From the NCBI GenBank assembly GCA_900555915.1, contig USNC01000080.1:1-6513 (forward strand): DNA of 6,513 nucleotides, read 5' to 3'. The notes beneath the pieces are model-generated. The model did not search any database. It worked only from the letters and a program-made list of their open reading frames with translations, and was not told the origin of the DNA. Shown here piece after piece: positions 1 to 6,467 of this stretch. Made by a program: the position numbers and the translations under genes. This DNA is from an uncultured Porphyromonadaceae bacterium. GTDB taxonomy: Bacteria; Bacteroidota; Bacteroidia; Bacteroidales; Muribaculaceae. The stretch's first letter is position 1; each line of letters opens with the position of its first letter.

Positions 1-17
1 ATGTGTATAAGAGACAG
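1..17. other. Nextera/Tn5 mosaic-end adapter remnant (not genomic)
   Basis: The first 17 bases read ATGTGTATAAGAGACAG, the inner part of the 19-bp Tn5 mosaic end used by tagmentation library kits. The same sequence occurs in inverted orientation at 6468-6484, where it runs on into adapter. Genomic DNA therefore starts at base 18. An open frame on the plus strand that starts in this segment is an artefact. Confidence 0.96.
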
Positions 18-23
18 ATTTTG

Positions 24-1604
24 TCAGGGCAGGTTGGAGGCAGGGGTGGCACGGTCAAGGGTGCGGTAGCCGATGGCTTCGGCTATGTGGCGGCTGAGGA
101 CGGGGGCGGCTACGGCTTCCTCGGGCTGCATGGTGGCGGAGTATTCGAGGTCGGCTATGGTGCGGGCCACGCGGAGGATGCGGTCGAAGGCACGGGCCGA
201 CATGTTGAGGCGCGTCATGCGGTCTTTGAGGCGGGCGAGTCCTTCCTCGTCGGGCCAGGCGAAGGCGTGGAGCAGACGGGAATTCATCTGCGCGTTGCAA
301 TAGACGTGCGGTTCATCACTGAAACGCAGCGTCTGCACAGCCCTGGCCCTTATGACGCGCTCCCTGATGCTGCGGCTGCTCTCGCCGGGCTCGAGATTGG
401 CCATGTCGTCGAATGCCACAGGCTCTATCTCACACTGGATGTCGATTCGGTCGAGGAGCGGGCCGCTGACACGGTTCATGTATCTTGACACGGCACCGGG
501 CGTGCATGTGCATCGCTTGGTTGGATGTCCGTAGTAGCCGCAGGGGCAGGGATTCATAGAGGCCACGAGCATGAACGAGGCGGGATAGTCTACCGTATAT
601 TTGGCTCTGGAGACCGTGATGGTCCGGTCTTCGATAGGCTGGCGCAGCACTTCGAGCACCGACCGGGAAAATTCGGGGAACTCATCGAGGAAGAGCACGC
701 CATTGTGGGCGAGGGAAATCTCTCCGGGCATGGGGCTGGCGCCTCCCCCGACAAGAGCCACGGGCGACACCGTATGGTGCGGGGTGCGGAAGGGGCGCCT
801 TGTCATGAGCATGGCACCGCGCTTCAGTTTTCCGGCTACGGAATGTATTTTGGTGGTCTCGAGCGCCTCGGCGAGGCCGAGCGGCGGCAGTATGGACGGG
901 AGGCGCTTGGCCATCATCGACTTTCCGGCTCCCGGAGGCCCCACCATGAGAAGATTGTGTCCGCCGGCGCACGCCACCTCAAAAGCGCGCTTCACGCTGT
1001 CCTGCCCCTTGACTTCGGCGAAGTCAAAATCGAAATTATCCGCCTCGGCCGCGAATATCTCCCGCGTATTGATCACCGTCGGCTGCAGATCGGAGCAGCC
1101 TGCGATGACATTGACCGCATCGGCGATATCCCTGACCCCGAAGACCTCCACCTTATTGACGATAGCCGCCTCAGTGACATTCGCCTCCGGCACTATCAGG
1201 CGTCTGAACCCCATCTCCCTCGCCTTGACAGCCATCGGCAGCACCCCCTTGACGGGAAGCACCGAACCGTCGAGCGAGAGTTCGCCCATGATCATATACT
1301 CGGAAAGATGCTCTCCGGGCACTTTCTCATTGGCAGCCAGCACCCCGATAGCCATCGGGAGGTCGAACGCCGCCCCCTCCTTTTTCACGTCGGCCGGCGA
1401 GAGATTGATCACCGTGCTCTTGTGGGGAAACCCGATTCCGCTCTGCATGAGGGCTGTAGTGATTCGGGTATAGGCCTCCTTCACGGCAGTGTCGGCGAGT
1501 CCGACAATACTGAACAAAGTGCCTTTCCTCACAGCAGTCTCAATGGTGACTACTATGGCATCTATGCCTGAGATGGCGGCGGAGTAAACTTTGGTCAGCA
1601 TCAT
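24..1604 (-). CDS. comM: YifB/ComM-family Mg-chelatase-like AAA+ ATPase
   Basis: This is a complete 526-residue member of the YifB/ComM family. The N-terminal ChlI-type domain (about 1-165) shows IVGLADTAVKEA (33-44), INLSPADVKKEGAAFDLP (66-83) and GELSLDGS (107-114). The AAA+ domain has Walker A GPPGAGKS (222-229), Walker B VLFLDEFPEF (303-312), a CxC...CxC cluster (C353, C355, C365, C367) that may bind metal, the GPLLDRIDI arginine-finger segment (381-389) and a sensor-2-like SARAFDRILRVARTIADLE (469-487). In Haemophilus and Vibrio, ComM is a hexameric helicase that helps integrate DNA during transformation. That role here is inference; a true magnesium-chelatase role is unlikely. The start codon overlaps the lipoprotein stop as ATGA, and the next codon is also ATG and overlaps it as TGATG, so either start would be translationally coupled. 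The C-terminus matches the family end (AEAIGYRTLDR) with a short tail. The stop lies 7 bases from the adapter. Confidence 0.95.
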   Translation of the reverse strand: MMLTKVYSAAISGIDAIVVTIETAVRKGTLFSIVGLADTAVKEAYTRITTALMQSGIGFPHKSTVINLSPADVKKEGAAFDLPMAIGVLAANEKVPGEHLSEYMIMGELSLDGSVLPVKGVLPMAVKAREMGFRRLIVPEANVTEAAIVNKVEVFGVRDIADAVNVIAGCSDLQPTVINTREIFAAEADNFDFDFAEVKGQDSVKRAFEVACAGGHNLLMVGPPGAGKSMMAKRLPSILPPLGLAEALETTKIHSVAGKLKRGAMLMTRRPFRTPHHTVSPVALVGGGASPMPGEISLAHNGVLFLDEFPEFSRSVLEVLRQPIEDRTITVSRAKYTVDYPASFMLVASMNPCPCGYYGHPTKRCTCTPGAVSRYMNRVSGPLLDRIDIQCEIEPVAFDDMANLEPGESSRSIRERVIRARAVQTLRFSDEPHVYCNAQMNSRLLHAFAWPDEEGLARLKDRMTRLNMSARAFDRILRVARTIADLEYSATMQPEEAVAAPVLSRHIAEAIGYRTLDRATPASNLP

Positions 1605-2710
1605 TTTCCGGGTTTTGAGTCCTTTTTCTTTTTTCTATCCATCTCCTTGCGGAAGACATCAAGAGCCTTTTTCAATTCGCTGCCGGAGTATGCCTCAGTC
1701 CCGCCGCGCCCGGTTATCACAAACCAGGGAACCCTCACCACCCCCATGCCGACCATGTCGCGGTCGGCCACGCCCCGGGGCACCCACGACCTGACAAGGC
1801 CGCCTATCGTGTCGCGGCGTGTGGAGTTGACCCAGACCATGCTGTCGGGATGCAGAGCCACCATCGAGAGGATTCTTCCGGTGGAATCGGGATACTGCCT
1901 TGCGACGGCACGCAGCGAGTCAGCCACTTCCGCGCGCATGGAATTATTATCGTCGTAGAAATAAAGGAACGCGGCCGACACCCTCGCGAAATCAAGAGTA
2001 TCTATGCCGTTGTCGCGCGTGCGCACCACCAGCGGACCCGGCTTTTTTGCCTTCGCCCTTTTGAGAGAGCCATCGGCATCGACCGAGAAACTGACACCGA
2101 GAAGATCGGTGCAGCCACACATCTCCACCGTCTGCCCGCCTCGCGCATCCTCGCTGATGGAGTTCCAGAGAGCGACAAAACCGTCGGGGTCGGAACCGCG
2201 GTCATAGTCGGTGAGAAGTATCAGGGTGGCGAGGACGTCATCTTTGTTGGCTTTCACGAACTCCGCCACCGCCTTCTTTTTCTGCGCCGTCATGCTGTCG
2301 CGCGCGGCAGTCAGGAGCGCCGCGTTGCTGTTGCGCCACCGGCTCCAGCGCTCCGACACCTCATTTCCTTTCACTTTCCATGTGTTCATGTCGGGTTTGT
2401 CGCCGGATATCACTATCTCGTCGCCTTTTTCCACATATACCGCCACCGACGCCGATGAGGATGCGTCGCGCACATACACCACAGTAGGACGCGATGTGAC
2501 GCACTCAAGCGAGACAGCGCCATTCTGCACCGGGGCCACCCGCTCTATCCAGGTTCCCTTGCGGGAGTCCCACGCGTAGTAATCCACCATGTAGTTGCCT
2601 ACATAGTCTTTTGGAAATTCAAATCTGATGGAGAATTGATTTTTCACGCATCCGGTCAGGAGTATGAGCAGGAACACGGCTGCAGCCACATGTGAACTAA
2701 AGGTCTTCAT
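1601..2710 (-). CDS. Lipoprotein with DUF4369-like N-terminus and thioredoxin-like C-terminus lacking CxxC
   Basis: The 369-residue product starts with a lipoprotein signal peptide: MKTF, a hydrophobic stretch (8-19) and lipobox LLTGC with C21 as the lipidated cysteine. The residues after it (VKNQ) are not acidic, so I infer a periplasm-facing lipoprotein and not a surface-exposed one. Residues about 26-125 resemble the DUF4369 beta domain found before thioredoxin domains in Bacteroidota (VYVEKGDEIVISGD at 91-104). The C-terminal part (about 228-355) looks like a TlpA/thioredoxin fold: strand FLYFYDDNN (248-256) where the redox site normally follows, and VPWFVIT (327-333) like the cis-proline loop. 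No CxxC follows the strand, so disulfide chemistry is unlikely. The only close cysteine pair is C198 and C200, between the domains. The lysine-rich tail ends in DSKPGK. It is first in a two-gene unit with comM. The fold assignment is by motif and only moderate; a Bacteroidota lipoprotein is firm. Confidence 0.8.
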   Translation of the reverse strand: MKTFSSHVAAAVFLLILLTGCVKNQFSIRFEFPKDYVGNYMVDYYAWDSRKGTWIERVAPVQNGAVSLECVTSRPTVVYVRDASSSASVAVYVEKGDEIVISGDKPDMNTWKVKGNEVSERWSRWRNSNAALLTAARDSMTAQKKKAVAEFVKANKDDVLATLILLTDYDRGSDPDGFVALWNSISEDARGGQTVEMCGCTDLLGVSFSVDADGSLKRAKAKKPGPLVVRTRDNGIDTLDFARVSAAFLYFYDDNNSMRAEVADSLRAVARQYPDSTGRILSMVALHPDSMVWVNSTRRDTIGGLVRSWVPRGVADRDMVGMGVVRVPWFVITGRGGTEAYSGSELKKALDVFRKEMDRKKKKDSKPGK

Positions 2711-2714
2711 GCCA

Positions 2715-2746
2715 CAAAATTAACAAAACTTACTCAGTAATGCAAA
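2715..2746 (-). promoter_or_regulatory. Bacteroidota-type promoter for the lipoprotein-comM unit
   Basis: On the minus strand TTTG (2746-2743) is followed after 20 bases by TAATTTTG (2722-2715). This fits the Bacteroides sigma-ABfr consensus TTTG ... TAnnTTTG exactly. The downstream box ends only 4 bases before the lipoprotein ATG at 2710, so the transcript would be leaderless or nearly so. A second, weaker candidate lies about 10 bases upstream: TAAGTTTTG (2732-2724) with TTG (2757-2755). AT-rich DNA gives such matches by chance, so confidence is moderate. Confidence 0.5.
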
Positions 2747-2753
2747 TAATCAT

Positions 2754-2779
2754 TCAATTTTCGCTTTCGCGAAAATTGA
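2754..2779 (-). repeat. Perfect 11-bp inverted repeat (hairpin with GAAA tetraloop on minus strand)
   Basis: The arms are TCAATTTTCGC and GCGAAAATTGA with 4 bases between them. In RNA made from the minus strand, the direction of all genes here, the loop is GAAA closed by a C-G pair, a stable GNRA tetraloop. From the plus strand the loop would be UUUC. It lies 7 bases upstream of the TTTG promoter box, and 159 bases downstream of the DUF4294 stop. No clear U-run follows it on the minus strand (it continues ATGATTATTTGC), so it is not a textbook terminator. It could be an operator dyad, an mRNA 3'-end stabiliser or a weak terminator. Confidence 0.75.
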
Positions 2780-2780
2780 G

Positions 2781-2872
2781 GTTATAGGCTATAGGCTATA
2801 GGCTATAGAGTATAGAGTATAGAGTATAGAGTATAGAGTATAGGTTATGAGGTTATGAGGTTATGAGGTTAG
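2781..2872. repeat. Composite intergenic tandem repeat, 7-bp then 8-bp units
   Basis: Read on the plus strand, the array is GTTATAG once, GCTATAG three times, AGTATAG five times, GTTATGAG three times and a final partial GTTAG. Nine heptamers and three octamers abut without spacers, and the variants are grouped in blocks, as expected from local slippage duplication. It sits between the hairpin at 2754-2779 and the DUF4294 stop. The rest of this gap (2873-2937) holds nothing I can identify. A 7-base period cannot stay in one reading frame, so it is not coding. The copy number in an assembly may be wrong. Confidence 0.92.
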
Positions 2873-2937
2873 TTTGTCGGCATGAGAATGGGGAGGGGGC
2901 ATCAGAATGGCGGAGATGCGCGTAAGCCGGGGAGCGA

Positions 2938-3570
2938 TCAGAGGGCGCCCTGCTCGATGAGGTGGGCTATGCGGTCGATCGTGGCGTCTTCCTTGTTCTT
3001 GTCGGGATGGAAACCGGCTTTCATGTTCATGCCGAAGAATTTGCCGAAAGTCTGCCAGAATCCGGCACGGAAACTGCCGAGGAAAGCCTTCACGATATTG
3101 AAGGAGCTCTGGTCGGTCTCGCGGTTGATGAGTTTCAGAAGTATCTTGCCCTGATTCTTCGTCATATGCTTCACCACAGGCTTATACTGCTCGAAAATAT
3201 CTTTCTCCAGGCGCTTGAGGTGCTTCTCACGCGTCTTTTCATCTGGAATGGTCTGGATATATTCGTAGGTCTCGCAGAGAGTGGCGAAGGCGAGTTTGGC
3301 ATAAGGAAGAGTCTTGCGTACATCGCGCACCGTGCGCCAGTAGAATTCCTCCTGTTTCTTATTCTTGAACTTCATAGGAGGATACACGTAGAAATCATTG
3401 AATACCGTCATCCTCACCGTGTCGCCATATTCGTCGACAAACCTGTAGAACCCTCTCACCGGCTTGACAGTGATGCTGGTGACATCGCCGAGGTCGGGCA
3501 CATCGGCGCTGCTTCCGAACGCGACGGAAGCAAACAGAAGAGACACGGCTATTTTCAACGACCAGTTCAT
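2938..3570 (-). CDS. DUF4294 domain-containing secreted protein
   Basis: I recognise DUF4294, a family of unknown function found in Bacteroidota. The chosen start gives 210 residues. An N-terminal signal peptide is visible: NWSLK, then hydrophobic IAVSLLFASVAFG (7-19), with likely cleavage shortly after. Family-type segments follow: DFYVYPPMKFKNKKQEE (59-75), YWRTVRDVRKTLPYAKLA (77-94), TKNQGKILLKLINRETDQSS (137-156) and FRAGFWQTFGKFFG (167-180). The frame is open upstream to an ATG at 3612, but that start would overlap the wbqC gene by 35 bases and add 14 residues before the signal peptide. The ATG at 3570, 7 bases after the wbqC stop, fits better. It is last in the lepB-wbqC-DUF4294 run, with no tight neighbour downstream. 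The export site (periplasm or outer membrane) and the function are unknown; the repeated basic and aromatic patches do not suggest a known catalytic site. Confidence 0.88.
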   Translation of the reverse strand: MNWSLKIAVSLLFASVAFGSSADVPDLGDVTSITVKPVRGFYRFVDEYGDTVRMTVFNDFYVYPPMKFKNKKQEEFYWRTVRDVRKTLPYAKLAFATLCETYEYIQTIPDEKTREKHLKRLEKDIFEQYKPVVKHMTKNQGKILLKLINRETDQSSFNIVKAFLGSFRAGFWQTFGKFFGMNMKAGFHPDKNKEDATIDRIAHLIEQGAL

Positions 3571-3577
3571 AACATTC

Positions 3578-4108
3578 TCATTCAAAGCAGACGAAAACGG
3601 CGTCAGGGCCAAGCCTGAAGAAAGGCTCCACTATGGAGTGCGAAAGATCTATCTTCGACTCAAGACGCCTCCGTATATTCTCGAACCGGCGGGGATGAAG
3701 CGCGCGGAAACCGCGCAGTTCGCCGGCCACATCCCTCGCGCATACGCTATCAAGCAAGACATCAAGCAGCCGCGTGTTGAGATCCCTGAGCAGCGGCGGA
3801 TATGCCTCCAGCGTGGCCGCCACAGCCGGGAAGCAGTGTGCGAAGAAAGGCTCCCTGCCGTAGGCCGCCTCCAGCGCGCCGAGATGGATACGGGTCCAGT
3901 CGCCATGTCCGGAAATCTCCCATTTCTCGGGGGGGAGCCTCTTCACTACCGACGCCCCACCCTGCACCGGCACAGAGAGCACCATTCCGCCGGGCGAGTT
4001 AGACCACACCACAGTGCGCGCATAGTCTTTCGGCTTCAGGTCGCGCTCCCCTCGCAACCACCGCAGCGAGGGGAGATACGGAGGCATGCAGTAGCCTATC
4101 ACTTCCAT
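3578..4108 (-). CDS. WbqC-family protein
   Basis: The product (176 residues from the chosen start) resembles the WbqC-like family (PF08889), named from an O-antigen locus gene; its biochemical activity is not established to my knowledge. Visible family features are the N-terminal YCMPPYLPSLRWL (6-18, compare the family's AYLPPISYF), LSVPVQGG (44-51), the region W71 to H75 followed by LGALEAAYGREPFF (76-89), and PPLLRDLNTRLLDVLL (104-119). There is no signal peptide or membrane segment, so it is probably cytoplasmic. The ATG at 4108 overlaps the lepB stop by 10 bases. A longer frame from 4153 would overlap by 55 bases and adds residues unlike the family start. A third ATG at 4087 would cut into the conserved N-terminus. 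It sits between lepB and the DUF4294 gene, an order I believe recurs in Bacteroidales (dapB-lepB-wbqC), but I could not check this. The family call is by motif. Confidence 0.8.
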   Translation of the reverse strand: MEVIGYCMPPYLPSLRWLRGERDLKPKDYARTVVWSNSPGGMVLSVPVQGGASVVKRLPPEKWEISGHGDWTRIHLGALEAAYGREPFFAHCFPAVAATLEAYPPLLRDLNTRLLDVLLDSVCARDVAGELRGFRALHPRRFENIRRRLESKIDLSHSIVEPFFRLGPDAVFVCFE

Positions 4109-5529
4109 TTGGTATTCTTGTCGGGGTTGGCATCGCGCAGTATACGCTCCCATCTTATCTTCCCGTCGAAGAGACCTTTCTCCTCGTCGAACGACACGAG
4201 GATGAACATGGGGCTTCCCACGATATGGTCTTCGGGGACGAATCCCCAGTAGCGGGAATCGGCCGAACGGTCGCGGTTGTCGCCCTGCATCCAGTAGTAG
4301 TCCATCTTGAAAGTGTAGTGGTCGGTCTTCTCACCATTGATGAATATCTCACCGTCGCGCACCTGAAGATCGTTGCCCTCATATACGCTTATCGCGCGGC
4401 GATATATGGGAAGGTTGTCGAGGGTAAGGCGCAGGGTGGCACCCTTCTCGGGAATCCAGAGCTCGCCCATGTCGGGACGGGTCCAGCCGTAGGTGTTGCC
4501 GAGCGGGAACATTCCGCCGAGATCATAGAAGCCGGTCTCCGACTCCTTCACGAGCGGTCCGGCCACCTCAGGCCATGACTCCACCACTTCCTTAGCCTTG
4601 CGTGTAAGTGGCACATCGTAGAAATTATAAGGGATACCCTCTACCGATACGGGCGCCATGCCGTGGTCTTCGGCCCTGACATCGACCGATTTCCATTTCT
4701 CATCGGAGATAATCCCCTTGACAGGAATCACATAGTTATACTGCACATTCTCGGCATCTTCCACAGGCACGCCGTTGATGTGGATCACATCGTCGACTAT
4801 CTTCAGGCGCTCACCCGGAAGTCCGACGGCACGCTTCACGTAATTCTCCCTGCGGTCGACCGGGCGCACCACCACATCGCCAAACATCGCCTTGTTGGCC
4901 TCGATATACGCCTTTGGGTCGGCGACACCGCGCTGAGCCAGTTCGTGGCATATCTGGTAGTAGTCGGGATTCTGAATCTTCGTGGCCACAGTGTCGCCGT
5001 TGGGATAATTGAAGACCACAATGTCGCCCCTCTCGATCTTCCGCAGACCGGCAAGCCTGTGATAATCGAGCTGCGGCTTATCGAAATAACTCTTGCAGTT
5101 GAGTATGGGGAGAGTGTGCTGCGCAAGCGGGAAATGCAGCGGAGTCTGCGGCACCCTCGGTCCGTAGACAGTCTTGTTGACCCAGAGATAGTCTCCCACG
5201 AGCAGCGACTTCTCGAGCGAGGAGGAGGGAATCTTATAGTTCTGTCCTATGAATGCGAAGATGAAATAGACAAGCACCAACGCATATATTATGGCGTCGA
5301 TCCATGAACAAACGGACCTTGTGGGCTCCTTTGTCTTCTTCCACCAGCTCCAGGGTATATACTGGGTGATGTATATATCGCACAGCAGCAGCCATACAAG
5401 CAGCAGCCATGGATTGCCCATCCATATCACCCACAGAAAAAACACGGCAGACACAATGCCGAAACGCACCCAGCGAGTGGCGCGCACTTTTGAAAGACGT
5501 TCGCGAAGGTCGGAAATAAAATTGCTCAT
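4099..5529 (-). CDS. lepB: Signal peptidase I
   Basis: This 476-residue membrane serine protease removes signal peptides from exported proteins at the periplasmic face of the inner membrane. Three hydrophobic segments (about 23-37, 40-58, 77-96) precede the catalytic domain. The nucleophile is S104 in IPSSSLEKSLLVGDYLWVNK (100-119); the general base is K232 in ENYVKRAVGLPGE (228-240), equivalent to Escherichia coli S90 and K145. GDNRDRSADSRYWGFVPEDH (416-435) is the conserved C-terminal box. The Ser-Lys dyad is 128 residues apart, against 55 in E. coli, and a second long stretch (about 250-410) precedes the last box; such large inserts are usual for Bacteroidota enzymes. The residue after S104 is Leu in place of the E. 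coli Met. The next gene overlaps its 3' end by 10 bases, so co-translation is likely. Upstream, a 141-base gap with a tandem repeat separates it from dapB, and I see no convincing promoter there, so it may be read through from dapB. Confidence 0.97.
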   Translation of the reverse strand: MSNFISDLRERLSKVRATRWVRFGIVSAVFFLWVIWMGNPWLLLVWLLLCDIYITQYIPWSWWKKTKEPTRSVCSWIDAIIYALVLVYFIFAFIGQNYKIPSSSLEKSLLVGDYLWVNKTVYGPRVPQTPLHFPLAQHTLPILNCKSYFDKPQLDYHRLAGLRKIERGDIVVFNYPNGDTVATKIQNPDYYQICHELAQRGVADPKAYIEANKAMFGDVVVRPVDRRENYVKRAVGLPGERLKIVDDVIHINGVPVEDAENVQYNYVIPVKGIISDEKWKSVDVRAEDHGMAPVSVEGIPYNFYDVPLTRKAKEVVESWPEVAGPLVKESETGFYDLGGMFPLGNTYGWTRPDMGELWIPEKGATLRLTLDNLPIYRRAISVYEGNDLQVRDGEIFINGEKTDHYTFKMDYYWMQGDNRDRSADSRYWGFVPEDHIVGSPMFILVSFDEEKGLFDGKIRWERILRDANPDKNTKWK

Positions 5530-5564
5530 ACGGATATAACGTAATGACTACATCGATTATTATG

Positions 5565-5589
5565 AAGGCCAAGAGGGCAGATCGGCCTT
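5565..5589. repeat. Short inverted repeat AAGGCC / GGCCTT
   Basis: AAGGCC (5565-5570) and GGCCTT (5584-5589) can pair as a 6-bp stem with a 13-base loop, next to the 9-bp tandem array and 35 bases upstream of the lepB start. There is no following U-run on the minus strand. It could be a chance match in repeat-related GGCC-rich DNA; I would not call it a terminator. Confidence 0.35.
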
Positions 5590-5592
5590 AAC

Positions 5593-5650
5593 GGGCCAAT
5601 TGGACCAATAGGGCCAATTGGGCCAATTGGTCTAATTGGTCTAATTGGTT
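5593..5650. repeat. Intergenic 9-bp tandem repeat between dapB and lepB
   Basis: Six abutting 9-base units read GGGCCAATT, GGACCAATA, GGGCCAATT twice, and GGTCTAATT twice, followed by a partial unit GGTT. The core CCAATTGG is itself palindromic, so the array can fold on itself and reads alike on both strands. As in the other gap, variants are grouped, pointing to slippage duplication. On the plus strand the units translate as Gly-Pro-Ile or Gly-Leu-Ile, but no start codon is available. The remainder of the 5530-5670 gap shows only the short inverted repeat at 5565-5589. Confidence 0.92.
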
Positions 5651-5670
5651 CTGCAGAATGATTGGCGCAG

Positions 5671-6467
5671 TCAGAACTTATACATGTCGGCGGCGGTGAA
5701 GAACCCCGGCTGGGGATGTCCGAATTTGATACCGGCTATCTTCGGTTTTCTGGTCTTATTGAACAGCCATTCGGCGGCAAGCACCGCTCCGAGAGCGAAG
5801 CCGTCGCGGCTTTTGGCTGAATGCGATATGGTGATGGTGTCCTGTGGAGAATCCCACGTCACGGTGTGTATGCCCGGCACCTCCCCTTCGCGTCGGTGCG
5901 ATATGTAGAGAGTGTCTTTTTTCGGTTCCTCTCCGGCTACGCCGACTTCCTCCACGAGCACCCGCTCCCCTTCGACATCGGCATATACCGGCACCTTTAT
6001 ATCGGCTTCTTTCCATGAGCCGATGCGGTCTGACCCGGCTATGAGCTGCTCGGCGATGGTGATTGCGGTTCCGGAGGGATGGTCGAGTTTGTGGATGTGG
6101 TGCACCTCCTCCATCGACGGCACATACTGGGGATAGCCGTTCATTATCTTTGTCAGATACCGGCTGACGGCCTCGAAAACATTCACGCCTACGGAGAAGT
6201 TCGAGCTGTAGAGCAGCGTACCCTTTCCGCTGTCGCACACCGACTTCACGGCCTGCAAAGAATCGAGCCATCCGGTGGTGCCGCATACTACGGGGATCTC
6301 CGCCGAGAAGCACTTCAGAATATTATTAACAGCCGACGACGGACATGTGAACTCAATGGCCACATCCGACTTGCGGAATGCTTTGGAGTCAATGTCTACG
6401 GCATTTTCGGCATCGACGATGACGCTGATGTCGTGGCCACGCTCTTTCGCTATTCTCTCTATCATAC
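5671..6467 (-). CDS. dapB: 4-hydroxy-tetrahydrodipicolinate reductase, 5'-truncated by window end
   Basis: DapB reduces the dipicolinate-type intermediate with NAD(P)H in the diaminopimelate/lysine pathway, which supplies peptidoglycan crosslinks. Numbering from the first ATG (6465), motifs are EFTCPSSAVNN (38-48), VVCGTTGW (59-66), and the catalytic and substrate-binding VHHIHKLDHPSGTA (121-134), with H122 and K126 equivalent to E. coli H159 and K163. RDGFALGAVLAAEWL (220-234) is the family's C-terminal helix. The N-terminal GxxGxMG nucleotide-binding loop is missing. The apparent start ATG is an internal Met: the two further genomic bases (6466-6467) complete a codon ending in GT, consistent with the family pattern GxMGRMIE, and then adapter begins. 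I estimate about a dozen residues lost. Nothing else in the frame is broken, so this is a library-end truncation, not a pseudogene. It is cytoplasmic and the likely first gene of the unit that includes lepB. Confidence 0.96.

Noticed and set aside
525..1571. Long plus-strand open frame of 348 codons opposite comM
   Set aside because: It is antisense to a clear YifB/ComM protein with all motifs, shows no recognisable domain, and is expected from GC-rich codon use.
24..1604. Magnesium chelatase subunit of chlorophyll or cobalamin synthesis
   Set aside because: The domain order and the CxC...CxC cluster are those of YifB/ComM proteins, and no partner chelatase genes are present.
2754..2779. Intrinsic terminator of the DUF4294 transcript
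   Set aside because: The stem is strong, but no U-run follows it on the minus strand and it lies 159 bases past the stop, so I kept it only as a hairpin.
2781..2872. CRISPR array
   Set aside because: The units are 7-8 bases long and directly abut with no unique spacers, and there is no cas gene nearby.
2962..3618. Plus-strand open frame of 218 codons opposite the DUF4294 gene
   Set aside because: The minus strand has a signal peptide and conserved family motifs, whereas the plus-strand product is unlike any family I know.
3464..4252. Plus-strand open frame of 262 codons spanning wbqC and the gene junctions
   Set aside because: It crosses three minus-strand genes and their junctions and has no recognisable domains.
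5671..6467. dapB as a pseudogene with a lost N-terminus
   Set aside because: The frame is intact up to the exact base where adapter starts, so the truncation is technical.
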